Below, piece by piece: positions 1-5,389 of a stretch of DNA of 5,389 nucleotides. Location of the stretch: the NCBI GenBank assembly GCA_011523315.1, contig WTHE01000161.1:1-5389 (forward strand), given 5' to 3'. Each line of letters starts with the position of its first letter. Position 1 is the stretch's first letter. This stretch comes from Candidatus Binatota bacterium (GTDB taxonomy: Bacteria; Desulfobacterota; Binatia; Bin18). Under the pieces are notes generated by a model, which was not told the DNA's origin, searched no databases, and saw only the letters and a list, made by a program, of their open reading frames with translations. The translations under genes and the position numbers were made by a program.

Positions 1-1
1 C

Positions 2-799
2 ATCCTTATTGTCTTACGTACCATGCTCGGCTTCACCCCTCCCGAGTGGGCCTATGTTGCTGCGCAGAGAACACAGGTCGAAATCACCCAAGGGTTTGCC
101 CGGAGCTTGGACCGCAAGATTCGGATGGCTCCGCTCGTCCCGCTCCGCTCAGGCCACGCTACGGTTCGTCGGGTTAAGGCCCTGGTCGACGTAGCCTGCC
201 AGCTGCTCAACGCTTCTGCTCCGCAGACTGACAGGAACAAGATTCACCGACTGGACAAGGCCGACACCCGGGAGGGAAGTCTGACGATTCGGAACCTGGC
301 AACGCTGGGAGTTCCCTACGCCATGCTCCTGTACGAGAGACTGTTGGGACGGCCTTTTGCCGGACATCGGGATTCAGTGTCCGATCTGGTCGGAAATATC
401 CTTGAGGCTGAAATTGCGAAGATTTTATATAAGGCGGGAATCAGTAACCGCCAAACCAAGAGGGCAGAGAAGATTCCAGGCTTCGACCAGACTCCAGACT
501 TCGTCATCCCGGATGAATATAACCCTCAGGTCATTATTGAGGCCAAGATTACCGAAGACGACGGTACGGCTCGCGACAAAGTCACTCGGATTCAGCACCT
601 CGGAGCCTTGAGTCTGGAGGGACAACCGCCGGACTCTCCCAAATACGAGGTCATTGCCTGTATTGCCGGGCGGGGTTTCGGGGTGCGCAGAGAGGATATG
701 AAAAAGCTGCTTCTCGCCACACGCGGAAAAGTGTTCACCTTCAAGACGCTGGATCGACTCATCCCCAATACGCGCCTGCAAGAGTTTCGTACCAGGTGA
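2..799 (+). CDS. PD-(D/E)XK nuclease-like protein, possible type II restriction endonuclease (5' end probably outside window)
   Basis: I do not recognise a named family, but the C-terminal half looks like a PD-(D/E)XK nuclease core. Numbered from the ATG at 23 (258 residues), Glu128 and Glu130 lie in a helix-like stretch (GNILEAEIAKIL), Pro158-Asp159 in TPDFVIPD, and Glu173-Ala-Lys175 in VIIEAKITED. That gives the E...PD...ExK order of metal-binding and catalytic residues. A basic region and a hydrophobic C-terminal segment (GKVFTFKTLDRLI) follow. No signal peptide or membrane segment is seen. The ATG at 23 has no Shine-Dalgarno site, and the frame stays open to the left edge (ILIVLRT before the Met), so the true start is probably upstream. 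Its G+C looks lower than its neighbours (28 of 60 bases at 421-480), which suggests recent acquisition. A restriction enzyme would normally have a methyltransferase partner; none is visible here. A DNA-repair or other defence nuclease is the alternative. The nuclease fold is inferred from motifs only. Confidence 0.6.
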   Translation: MLIVLRTMLGFTPPEWAYVAAQRTQVEITQGFARSLDRKIRMAPLVPLRSGHATVRRVKALVDVACQLLNASAPQTDRNKIHRLDKADTREGSLTIRNLATLGVPYAMLLYERLLGRPFAGHRDSVSDLVGNILEAEIAKILYKAGISNRQTKRAEKIPGFDQTPDFVIPDEYNPQVIIEAKITEDDGTARDKVTRIQHLGALSLEGQPPDSPKYEVIACIAGRGFGVRREDMKKLLLATRGKVFTFKTLDRLIPNTRLQEFRTR

Positions 800-875
800 A
801 CTCCCAGCGGTTTGAAGAGAGCATCAGCAAGAAATAGACAGAAGCTCGGCCTGCCTTTCGTGTAGACAAGCTACG
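800..875. other. Convergent intergenic gap
   Basis: These 76 bases separate the stop (TGA) of the nuclease-like gene from the stop (TAG) of pmbA on the other strand. I looked for a terminator hairpin followed by a T-run on either strand and found none. The only self-complementary element is a weak 4-bp stem (GTAG/CTAC) near 862-874, which is not credible as a terminator. This gap is also where base composition changes between the lower-GC left gene and the GC-rich remainder. Confidence 0.5.
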
Positions 876-2216
876 CTAACTCGACACGGTCAGGCCATCG
901 ACCAGCACGGCCGGAATGAACATACGGCTCAGGTTTGGCTGGTAGGTATTCCCCCGGGCGCGGATGGCTTTCAGCACCTCGAAAAAGTTGCCGGCAATCG
1001 TCACGCTGTCAACGGCCTGTTTACGCTGGCCGTTCTCGATCCAAAAGCCCTGCACGCCGATGGAGATATCGCCGCTCAGCGGGTTGCAGCCAGCCGCACC
1101 CTCCAACTCGGTCACCAGCAGACATGTTTCCGGCAGACCGACCAGGGCGTCCAGGCTGTGGGCGCCGGTCGGCATCACGATATTATGCCCCGAGGTCACA
1201 ATCCCGCCGCTGTAGCTCCGCCCGGCGTGTCCGTTGGACTCGCGTCCGTCGCGGCGCGCCGACTCGATGTGGTACATGAACTCCTCGAACCGACCTTTGG
1301 CAATCAGCGGAACCGGGCGAGTCGGGATCCCTTCGGCGTCCATATAGCGCGAGCTGCCCGCTCCGACCCGGTGGGGTTCGGTGCTCAGGTCCAGCGACTC
1401 GTCGGCAATCAGCTCGCCCAGCCGGCCCTGCAAGCGGGACTGGCCCTTTTGGGCGGCCTCGGCCGAGAAGCAGCCCAGGTAGAGGCCGAGCAGCTGCGGC
1501 GCACAGTACTCGTCGAGCACGACCGGCACCTGTCCGCCAGACACCGGGCCGGCCGTCAACAGGTCGGCGGCTTTGCGAACGGCCGTGTTGCCGATGAGCG
1601 TACTCTGAGCCGGGTCCCAGGCTCGTCCGGCCCACATATGGCCGCCGCTCTTGCGGCGCTCGCCGTCTTCGAGCAGGGCCTGACAGTAGGCCCCGACATT
1701 GTTTTGGCGCTGTTGGTAGTCAACCCCGTGGGTCGAGACGATGCGGTAGGCCGAGCTGGAACGCGACACAGCCAGGTAGGGCACCGCAGTCACCCGCGCG
1801 TCGGCCTGGCGGGCGGTGGCTTCAACCTCCAGGCCAAACGCGCCCAACTCGTCAACCGTCAGCCGCTCGATGGCGGGATTCAACAGCTCAAGGTCCTGGG
1901 GGTCGGGTAGGTCAGGGGCGGCCTGGGGCAGCATCACCTCGGTCGGATCGTTGAGCAGGGCATTTTCCCTGGCCGACCGGAAGGCTTTTTCCAGAGCTGT
2001 GGCCTCCAGGCGTTCGGTTGAGGCGATACCGGTCCGGCCCTGGTGCACGACCCGGATACCGAGCCCGAGCGCGGTCGCCTGGTCAATCTTCTCAACCTGA
2101 CCGTTCAGCACGCGCAGCGACAGCTGTTCGCTACGCTCGACAATCAGGTCAACATCGGGCTCACCCTGCTCACGAGCCAGGGACAGCACGTAATCAATCG
2201 CGGCCTGCTGATCCAT
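876..2216 (-). CDS. pmbA: PmbA/TldE, non-catalytic partner of the TldD metalloprotease
   Basis: Encodes 446 residues, close to the roughly 450 of E. coli PmbA (TldE). In the known family, TldE pairs with TldD in a cytosolic zinc protease that trims unfolded peptides, matures microcin B17 and takes part in CcdA turnover. TldE itself lacks the zinc site. Here the region aligning with the TldD zinc helix reads DEYCAPQLLG (about residues 235-244), with no HExxxH. The family's C-terminal signature is clear at about 378-396 (NPLSGDISIGVQGFWIENG), followed by DSVTIAGNFFEVL. The N-terminal domain has the shared LNGQVEKIDQ and GLGIRVV stretches also seen in TldD. I chose the ATG at 2216, not the longer frame from 2300, because it has GGAGG six bases upstream, overlaps the tldD stop by one base, and gives the family's usual N-terminus. 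The extension to 2300 would only re-read the tldD 3' end. Confidence 0.95.
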   Translation of the reverse strand: MDQQAAIDYVLSLAREQGEPDVDLIVERSEQLSLRVLNGQVEKIDQATALGLGIRVVHQGRTGIASTERLEATALEKAFRSARENALLNDPTEVMLPQAAPDLPDPQDLELLNPAIERLTVDELGAFGLEVEATARQADARVTAVPYLAVSRSSSAYRIVSTHGVDYQQRQNNVGAYCQALLEDGERRKSGGHMWAGRAWDPAQSTLIGNTAVRKAADLLTAGPVSGGQVPVVLDEYCAPQLLGLYLGCFSAEAAQKGQSRLQGRLGELIADESLDLSTEPHRVGAGSSRYMDAEGIPTRPVPLIAKGRFEEFMYHIESARRDGRESNGHAGRSYSGGIVTSGHNIVMPTGAHSLDALVGLPETCLLVTELEGAAGCNPLSGDISIGVQGFWIENGQRKQAVDSVTIAGNFFEVLKAIRARGNTYQPNLSRMFIPAVLVDGLTVSS

Positions 2217-3589
2217 TAGCGGCCTCCGACCAGAATGGAGTCGACTTTCAGCGTCGGCTGGCCGACCGTGGTCGGCACCCAGCCGCTCGACGCGCCGCAC
2301 ATACCGGCGGCAAACTCCAGATCGTTGCCGACCATCGAGATACGCGGCAGGATTTCATAGCCCTTGCCGATCAGGGTTGCCCCCCGCACCGGTTCGGCAA
2401 TTTTTCCGTCGCGCACGATGTAGCCTTCCTGGACCGCAAAATTGAACTCACCGGTCGAGGGATCGACCGAGCCGCCGCCCATCTTTTTGGCGTACAGGCC
2501 ATACTCCACAGAGGCGATGATCTCCTCAGGGGTATGCGGTCCGTTGTCGATATAGGTGTTGCGCATCCGCGACACCGGGGCGAATTTGTACGACTCGCGC
2601 CGTCCCGAGCCGGTCTGGGGCACGCCGACCTGGCGGGCGCCGATACGGTCGGCCAGATAAGCTTTGAGCACGCCGTTTTCGATCAACACGGTCCGCTTGG
2701 CCGGCTGCCCCTCGTCATCAACGTTGAGGGACCCCCAGCGATGGTCGAGGGTGCCGTCGTCAATCGCCGTCAGGACGGACTGAGCGACGGTTTCGCCGAT
2801 CTTGCCGACAAACGGCGAGGCGTTCTTGCGGATGGCTTCGGTTTCCAGCGGATGGCCGCAGGCCTCGTGGAAGATCACCCCCCCAAAGCCGTTGCCGATA
2901 ATCACCGGCATCGTCCCGCCCTCAATATAGCCGGCCCTGGCCATGCGGATTGCCCGCTGCCCGGCGTCGTTGGCCAGGCCGGCCAGGTCGAGGCCCTGAA
3001 AGAACTCATAGCCGCCCAGCACCCCGGGGCTTTCCATGGCCGTCTGCGGTCCGTCGCCGTCTTCGGCAATCGCGCTGAGCCGCAGCCGGGAGTAATGCGC
3101 GGAATCCTCAACCCACAGGCCGTCGCTGTTGGCGATCAGGACCGAGCGTTGTTTCTCGGCCACCGAGGCGCCCACCTGGCGGATGACCGAACCGGTTTGG
3201 CGGGTCAGGCCGTCGAGCTGGCGCAGCAACTCGACCCGCTCGTTTTTGGACACACTGGCCGGGTCAATCATCACCGGATGCCGATCAGTCACCTGTTCCT
3301 TGTGAAAGGCGGCAGGCGCTCCACCCGCTTTGGCCTCGCGGGCCAGATTCGAGGTCAGCCGCAGCAGGGCGTCTTCCGACACGTCACTGCTGTAGCCATA
3401 GGCGGACTCGTTACCGAACAGCAGACGAATGCCGACGCCAAAGGCGTTGCCGGAGTTGATCCGGTCGAGCTTCTGTTCCAACAAGTCGATGGACGAGGTT
3501 TCGGATTCTTCGACAAAGACCTCGGCAAAATCCGCGCCGCGGCTCAGGCCGAGATCCAGAATCTTGCGGACGATTGTTTCAGGCAGCAT
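2216..3589 (-). CDS. tldD: TldD zinc metalloprotease, catalytic subunit
   Basis: Encodes 457 residues from the chosen start (E. coli TldD has 481). TldD is the catalytic half of the cytosolic TldD/TldE complex, which cleaves small or unfolded peptides through an opening between the subunits. The zinc-binding HExxxH motif is seen as HEACGH at residues 241-246, preceded by the glycine-rich GNGFGGVIF. The further family metal ligand, a C-terminal cysteine, fits Cys431 in GMCGASSGWVP, followed by VGQPTLKVDSILVGG. The N-terminal domain carries LLEQKLDRINSG and GVGIRLL, matching equivalent stretches in the partner. I chose ATG 3589 because GGAGG lies seven bases upstream and MLPETIV is a normal family start. 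The in-frame ATG at 3619 would add ten residues that read through this ribosome site. The gene is first in an operon with pmbA, which starts on its stop codon. All expected catalytic residues are present, so an active enzyme is likely. Its substrate cannot be told from the sequence. Confidence 0.96.
   Translation of the reverse strand: MLPETIVRKILDLGLSRGADFAEVFVEESETSSIDLLEQKLDRINSGNAFGVGIRLLFGNESAYGYSSDVSEDALLRLTSNLAREAKAGGAPAAFHKEQVTDRHPVMIDPASVSKNERVELLRQLDGLTRQTGSVIRQVGASVAEKQRSVLIANSDGLWVEDSAHYSRLRLSAIAEDGDGPQTAMESPGVLGGYEFFQGLDLAGLANDAGQRAIRMARAGYIEGGTMPVIIGNGFGGVIFHEACGHPLETEAIRKNASPFVGKIGETVAQSVLTAIDDGTLDHRWGSLNVDDEGQPAKRTVLIENGVLKAYLADRIGARQVGVPQTGSGRRESYKFAPVSRMRNTYIDNGPHTPEEIIASVEYGLYAKKMGGGSVDPSTGEFNFAVQEGYIVRDGKIAEPVRGATLIGKGYEILPRISMVGNDLEFAAGMCGASSGWVPTTVGQPTLKVDSILVGGR
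2223..2227 (-). promoter_or_regulatory. Ribosome binding site of pmbA
   Basis: On the minus strand this reads GGAGG, six bases before the ATG at 2216. It lies inside the last codons of tldD. With the TAATG stop/start overlap it points to translational coupling, which would keep the two subunits in similar amounts. It decides the pmbA start against the longer frame beginning at 2300. Confidence 0.8.
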
Positions 3590-3596
3590 AGCGATT

Positions 3597-3601
3597 CCTC
3601 C
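3597..3601 (-). promoter_or_regulatory. Ribosome binding site of tldD
   Basis: On the minus strand this reads GGAGG, followed by seven bases and the ATG at 3589. It favours 3589 as the start over the upstream in-frame ATG at 3619. I found no clear -35/-10 pair for tldD in the 145-base divergent region, so its promoter is not located. Confidence 0.8.
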
Positions 3602-3677
3602 AGTGGGGTACGAACCCATGCTTTAGCACAGCAGACTGGAACTACGCCATATGCGCGGAGCAGGCAGCTCGGAAAAC

Positions 3678-3706
3678 TTGATCCTGTACCGCGCCGGTGC
3701 TAGGCT
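3678..3706 (+). promoter_or_regulatory. Putative sigma70-type promoter of the nitrile hydratase operon
   Basis: TTGATC (3678-3683) matches four of six bases of the -35 consensus. After exactly 17 bases, TAGGCT (3701-3706) matches three of six of the -10 consensus, including the key T, A and final T. Initiation about seven bases later, near 3713, would give a short leader of about 22 bases before the beta-subunit start, containing its ribosome site. The spacer holds a small interrupted palindrome, ACCG-CGC-CGGT (3688-3698), which could be an operator half-site pair but is short enough to arise by chance in GC-rich DNA. The call rests on pattern and position only. Confidence 0.45.
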
Positions 3707-3720
3707 CGGCTCACTTTTTC

Positions 3721-3726
3721 GAGGAG
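3721..3726 (+). promoter_or_regulatory. Ribosome binding site of the nitrile hydratase beta gene
   Basis: GAGGAG lies eight bases before the ATG at 3735. It decides the start in favour of the family-typical MNGPHDMGG N-terminus, and against an in-frame ATG at 3651 that lies upstream of the putative promoter. Confidence 0.8.
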
Positions 3727-3734
3727 TCAAGACG

Positions 3735-4394
3735 ATGAACGGTCCACACGATATGGGCGGCATGACGTGCTACGGTCCGGTCGAGCGCGAAGACAACGAA
3801 CCCCTGTTTCACGCCGCGTGGGAGAGGCGGGTGTTTGCCATGACCATGCTGTCGCTCGGAGGCGTGGCCAATCTGGACGAATTTCGGCACGCTATTGAGC
3901 GCATGGACCCGGTGCACTATCTGTCTTCGAGCTACTACGAGCACTGGCTGGCGGCGCTGGAAACGCTGGCCGTGGAGAAGGGGGTGCTCACCGCGCAGGA
4001 GTTGGCCTCGGGCAGGCTCCAGAGCGAGACCGCGAATGCCTCGGACCCGCTGCCGGGCGAGGTTGTCGCTCAGGTCGTCCGCCGGGGTGTTTCGGCCGAA
4101 CGCGACAGCGGGCGGCTCACCCCGCGCTTCGCTCCCGGCGACCCGGTTGTGGCCCGCAATATCAATCCGGCCGGTCATACCCGGATGCCGCGCTACGTGC
4201 GGGGCAAGCCGGGCCGGATTGATCGCGTCCACGGCACCTTCGTCTACCCCGACAGCAATGCCCACGGCGGCGGCGAACAGCCCCAACCGCTGTATTCGGT
4301 CCGTTTCGAGGCCCAGGCCCTGTGGGGGCCCGATACCCCACGCCGCGACAGCCTGTACATCGACCTGTGGGAAGATCATTTGGAAGCCGCATGA
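3735..4394 (+). CDS. nthB: Nitrile hydratase beta subunit
   Basis: Encodes 219 residues, the usual size. Nitrile hydratase turns nitriles into amides in the cytosol; beta pairs with alpha to form the active site at their interface. The N-terminus MNGPHDMGG is the family hallmark. It is followed by EPLFHAAWERRVFAM (22-36) and DEFRHAIERMDP (48-59), where Arg51 and Arg56 correspond to the conserved arginines that hydrogen-bond to the oxidised cysteines of alpha. The C-terminal SH3-like barrel domain shows GHTRMPRYVRGKPG (147-160), YSVRFEAQALWG (187-198) and LYIDLWEDHLE (207-217). The start at 3735 has a good ribosome site. The gene is first in the operon, and its stop TGA lies inside the ribosome site of the alpha gene ten bases before the alpha start. 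Beta before alpha is the order of several cobalt-type operons, such as those of Rhodococcus rhodochrous J1. Nothing looks truncated or broken. Confidence 0.96.
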   Translation: MNGPHDMGGMTCYGPVEREDNEPLFHAAWERRVFAMTMLSLGGVANLDEFRHAIERMDPVHYLSSSYYEHWLAALETLAVEKGVLTAQELASGRLQSETANASDPLPGEVVAQVVRRGVSAERDSGRLTPRFAPGDPVVARNINPAGHTRMPRYVRGKPGRIDRVHGTFVYPDSNAHGGGEQPQPLYSVRFEAQALWGPDTPRRDSLYIDLWEDHLEAA

Positions 4395-4397
4395 GGA
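4393..4397 (+). promoter_or_regulatory. Ribosome binding site of the nitrile hydratase alpha gene
   Basis: GAGGA lies seven bases before the ATG at 4405 and overlaps the beta stop codon (TGA, 4392-4394). This suggests that ribosomes finishing beta re-initiate on alpha, which suits a 1:1 complex. Confidence 0.7.
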
Positions 4398-4404
4398 CAG
4401 TCTT

Positions 4405-5067
4405 ATGAGCAACGACCATCATAACGCTCCGCCCGATCCCAGACTCGAAAAACACCACACGCCCGAGCAGACCCAAGCCCTGGAAGAGCGAGTCGGGGCG
4501 CTTGAGTCCGTCCTGACCCAAAAGGGTCTGGTCGCAGGCGCAGCCCTCGACAAGATCGTCGAGCTGTACGAGAACGACCTGGGGCCGCTCAAGGGCGCCC
4601 AGGTTGTGGCCCGCGCCTGGGTTGACCCGGCCTATAAACAGCGGCTGCTGAGCAATGCCACCGCCGCCATTGAGGAGCTGGGCCTGGGAGGCTTGCAGGG
4701 CGAGCACATGGTTGTGGTTGAGAACACACCGACGACCCATAATGTGGTCGTGTGTACGCTGTGCTCGTGCTACCCCTGGCCGGTCCTGGGCCTGCCGCCG
4801 ACCTGGTTCAAGAGCGCGCCCTACCGCTCGCGGGTGGTGATCGATCCGCGCGGCGTGCTGCGCGAGTTCGGCCTGGAACTGGACGAGTCGGTCGCCATCC
4901 GGGTGTGGGACAGCAGCGCCGAAATTCGCTATATGGTGCTGCCCGAACGGCCGAGCGGGACCGAGCAGCTGAGCGAAGAAGAGCTGGCCCGGCTCGTCGA
5001 CCGGGACGCCATGATTGGCGTGACCACGGTGCGCTTCAACCCCGACGCAGAGCCGCAGTCAGCATGA
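4405..5067 (+). CDS. nthA: Nitrile hydratase alpha subunit, cobalt type
   Basis: Encodes 220 residues and carries the catalytic metal. The signature VCTLCSCYPWP sits at 116-126 (bases 4750-4782), with Cys117, Cys120 and Cys122 as thiol ligands and the Ser121 and Cys122 backbone amides completing the site. In the family the second and third cysteines are oxidised to sulfinic and sulfenic acid. Thr118 after the first cysteine marks the cobalt type; iron-type enzymes have Ser there. Flanking blocks also match the family: KVVAR-like GAQVVARAWVDP (64-75), LGLPPTWFKSAPYRSRVV (128-145), DPRGVLREFG (147-156), RVWDSSAEIRYMVLPERP (166-183) and DAMIG (201-205). From memory the sequence is close to pseudomonad cobalt enzymes. 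The N-terminus has two His-His pairs before residue 20, as in some relatives. Its last codon and stop overlap the activator start (ATGA, 5064-5067). Substrate range cannot be read from sequence. Confidence 0.97.
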   Translation: MSNDHHNAPPDPRLEKHHTPEQTQALEERVGALESVLTQKGLVAGAALDKIVELYENDLGPLKGAQVVARAWVDPAYKQRLLSNATAAIEELGLGGLQGEHMVVVENTPTTHNVVVCTLCSCYPWPVLGLPPTWFKSAPYRSRVVIDPRGVLREFGLELDESVAIRVWDSSAEIRYMVLPERPSGTEQLSEEELARLVDRDAMIGVTTVRFNPDAEPQSA

Positions 5068-5389
5068 CCAGACCCGCCAAATCAACCATCGCCGAAATGC
5101 CCGGCCAGGCGTCGCTGCCCCGCCGCAGCGGCGAACTCGTGTTTCACGACGAGTGGGAGCGCCGGGTGTTTGCCATGGCCGTATCGCTGTGCGAGCAGGG
5201 CTACTACTCGTGGGACGAGTTTCGTGAGTACCTGATCGCCGAGATCGGCGCGGCCGAACGGGCCGAGCAATCCCGGCCGACGGGCCATCCCCAGCCCTAC
5301 TTTGAGAGCTGGCTGGCCGCGTTTGAGAAGCTCCTGGCCGAAAAGCAGATCTGTGTTCCCCCGCAGCGGTCGAACACCCGGGACGAATG
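5064..5389 (+). CDS. Nitrile hydratase activator (accessory protein), 3' end outside window
   Basis: 108 codons are visible before the window ends, with no stop. The protein resembles the N-terminal half of the beta subunit: ELVFHDEWERRVFAM (24-38) against EPLFHAAWERRVFAM in beta, then SWDEFREYLIAEI (49-61) and YFESWLAAFEKLLAEKQIC (79-97). This is how known activators of cobalt-type enzymes look (P14K, NhlE, NhhG class). They bind alpha, help insert cobalt and support cysteine oxidation before alpha joins beta. It starts at ATG 5064, overlapping the alpha stop by four bases (ATGA), with no strong ribosome site of its own, so coupling to alpha translation is likely. It is not the P47K-type GTPase that serves iron enzymes. 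The missing C-terminus, usually a short flexible tail, cannot be judged, and neither can any later genes of the operon. Confidence 0.88.
   Translation, partial: MTRPAKSTIAEMPGQASLPRRSGELVFHDEWERRVFAMAVSLCEQGYYSWDEFREYLIAEIGAAERAEQSRPTGHPQPYFESWLAAFEKLLAEKQICVPPQRSNTRDE

Noticed and set aside
862..874. Hairpin GTAG-ACAAG-CTAC as a terminator
   Set aside because: A 4-bp stem without a T-run on either strand is too weak.
1158..1910. 250-codon open frame on the + strand inside pmbA
   Set aside because: It is a shadow of pmbA, with no recognisable domain and biased composition.
2217..2300. N-terminal extension of PmbA to 2300
   Set aside because: It only re-reads the 3' end of tldD in another frame. 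The ATG at 2216 has its own GGAGG and the usual family N-terminus.
3590..3670. tldD promoter candidate TTTTCC-N17-CATATG on the minus strand
   Set aside because: Each half matches the consensus poorly and many such pairs arise by chance, so I do not call it.
2018..3703. 561-codon open frame on the + strand opposite tldD and the pmbA 5' part
   Set aside because: It is antisense to two clearly recognised genes. Long shadow frames are common in GC-rich DNA, the product is rich in Arg, Gly and Ala with no family motif, and it has no ribosome site.
3651..3734. N-terminal extension of the beta subunit to ATG 3651
   Set aside because: It would start upstream of the putative promoter, lacks a ribosome site, and adds 28 residues before the conserved MNGPHDMGG start.
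3711..4412. 233-codon open frame on the - strand opposite the nitrile hydratase beta gene
   Set aside because: It is antisense to a well-supported beta subunit and shows no motif or ribosome site.
4162..4740. 192-codon open frame on the - strand spanning the beta-alpha junction
   Set aside because: It crosses two genuine genes in antisense, and its C-terminal part is low-complexity Arg/Gly-rich.
4753..4770. Iron-type nitrile hydratase, or thiocyanate hydrolase gamma subunit
   Set aside because: The motif has Thr after the first cysteine, the cobalt form, and the activator is the beta-like type. Thiocyanate hydrolase splits the beta region into two separate subunits, whereas here beta is one full-length 219-residue chain.
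1..5389. CRISPR arrays, tRNA or rRNA genes, insertion sequences, long direct repeats
   Set aside because: I read for regular repeats, cloverleaf-like segments and transposase motifs and saw none.

Overview
The window comes from a GC-rich bacterium. Sampled stretches of the right-hand genes reach about 70% G+C. Spacing is tight, stop/start codons overlap, and Shine-Dalgarno sites are clear. Gene content does not fix the taxon; the genes fit a proteobacterium-like or other GC-rich environmental Gram-negative, and that is only a guess.

Layout from left to right. (1) Bases 2-799, + strand: the 3' part of a gene for a PD-(D/E)XK-type nuclease-like protein, possibly a type II restriction endonuclease. 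Its frame is open to the left edge, and its base composition is lower in G+C than the rest. (2) Bases 800-875: a short convergent gap with no convincing terminator. (3) Bases 876-3589, - strand: a two-gene operon, tldD (upstream) then pmbA/tldE. The two overlap by one base (TAATG) and encode the two halves of the TldD/TldE metalloprotease. (4) Bases 3590-3734: a divergent intergenic region with a plausible sigma70-type promoter facing right. (5) Bases 3735 to the right edge, + strand: a nitrile hydratase operon in the order beta subunit, alpha subunit, activator. The activator is cut by the window end.

The alpha subunit carries the C-T-L-C-S-C metal motif, which marks the cobalt type. Beta and alpha should form the enzyme that hydrates nitriles to amides, and the activator should help insert cobalt and mature the oxidised cysteine centre. 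No amidase, cobalt transporter or regulator is visible; these could lie beyond the right edge. TldD/TldE is a peptide-cleaving pair used elsewhere in maturing ribosomally made peptides and in toxin-antitoxin turnover. Its placement back-to-back with the nitrile hydratase operon may be chance.

I do not see a clearly new system here. The points most worth a second look are the unassigned nuclease at the left edge with its compositional shift, and the surroundings of the nitrile hydratase operon.
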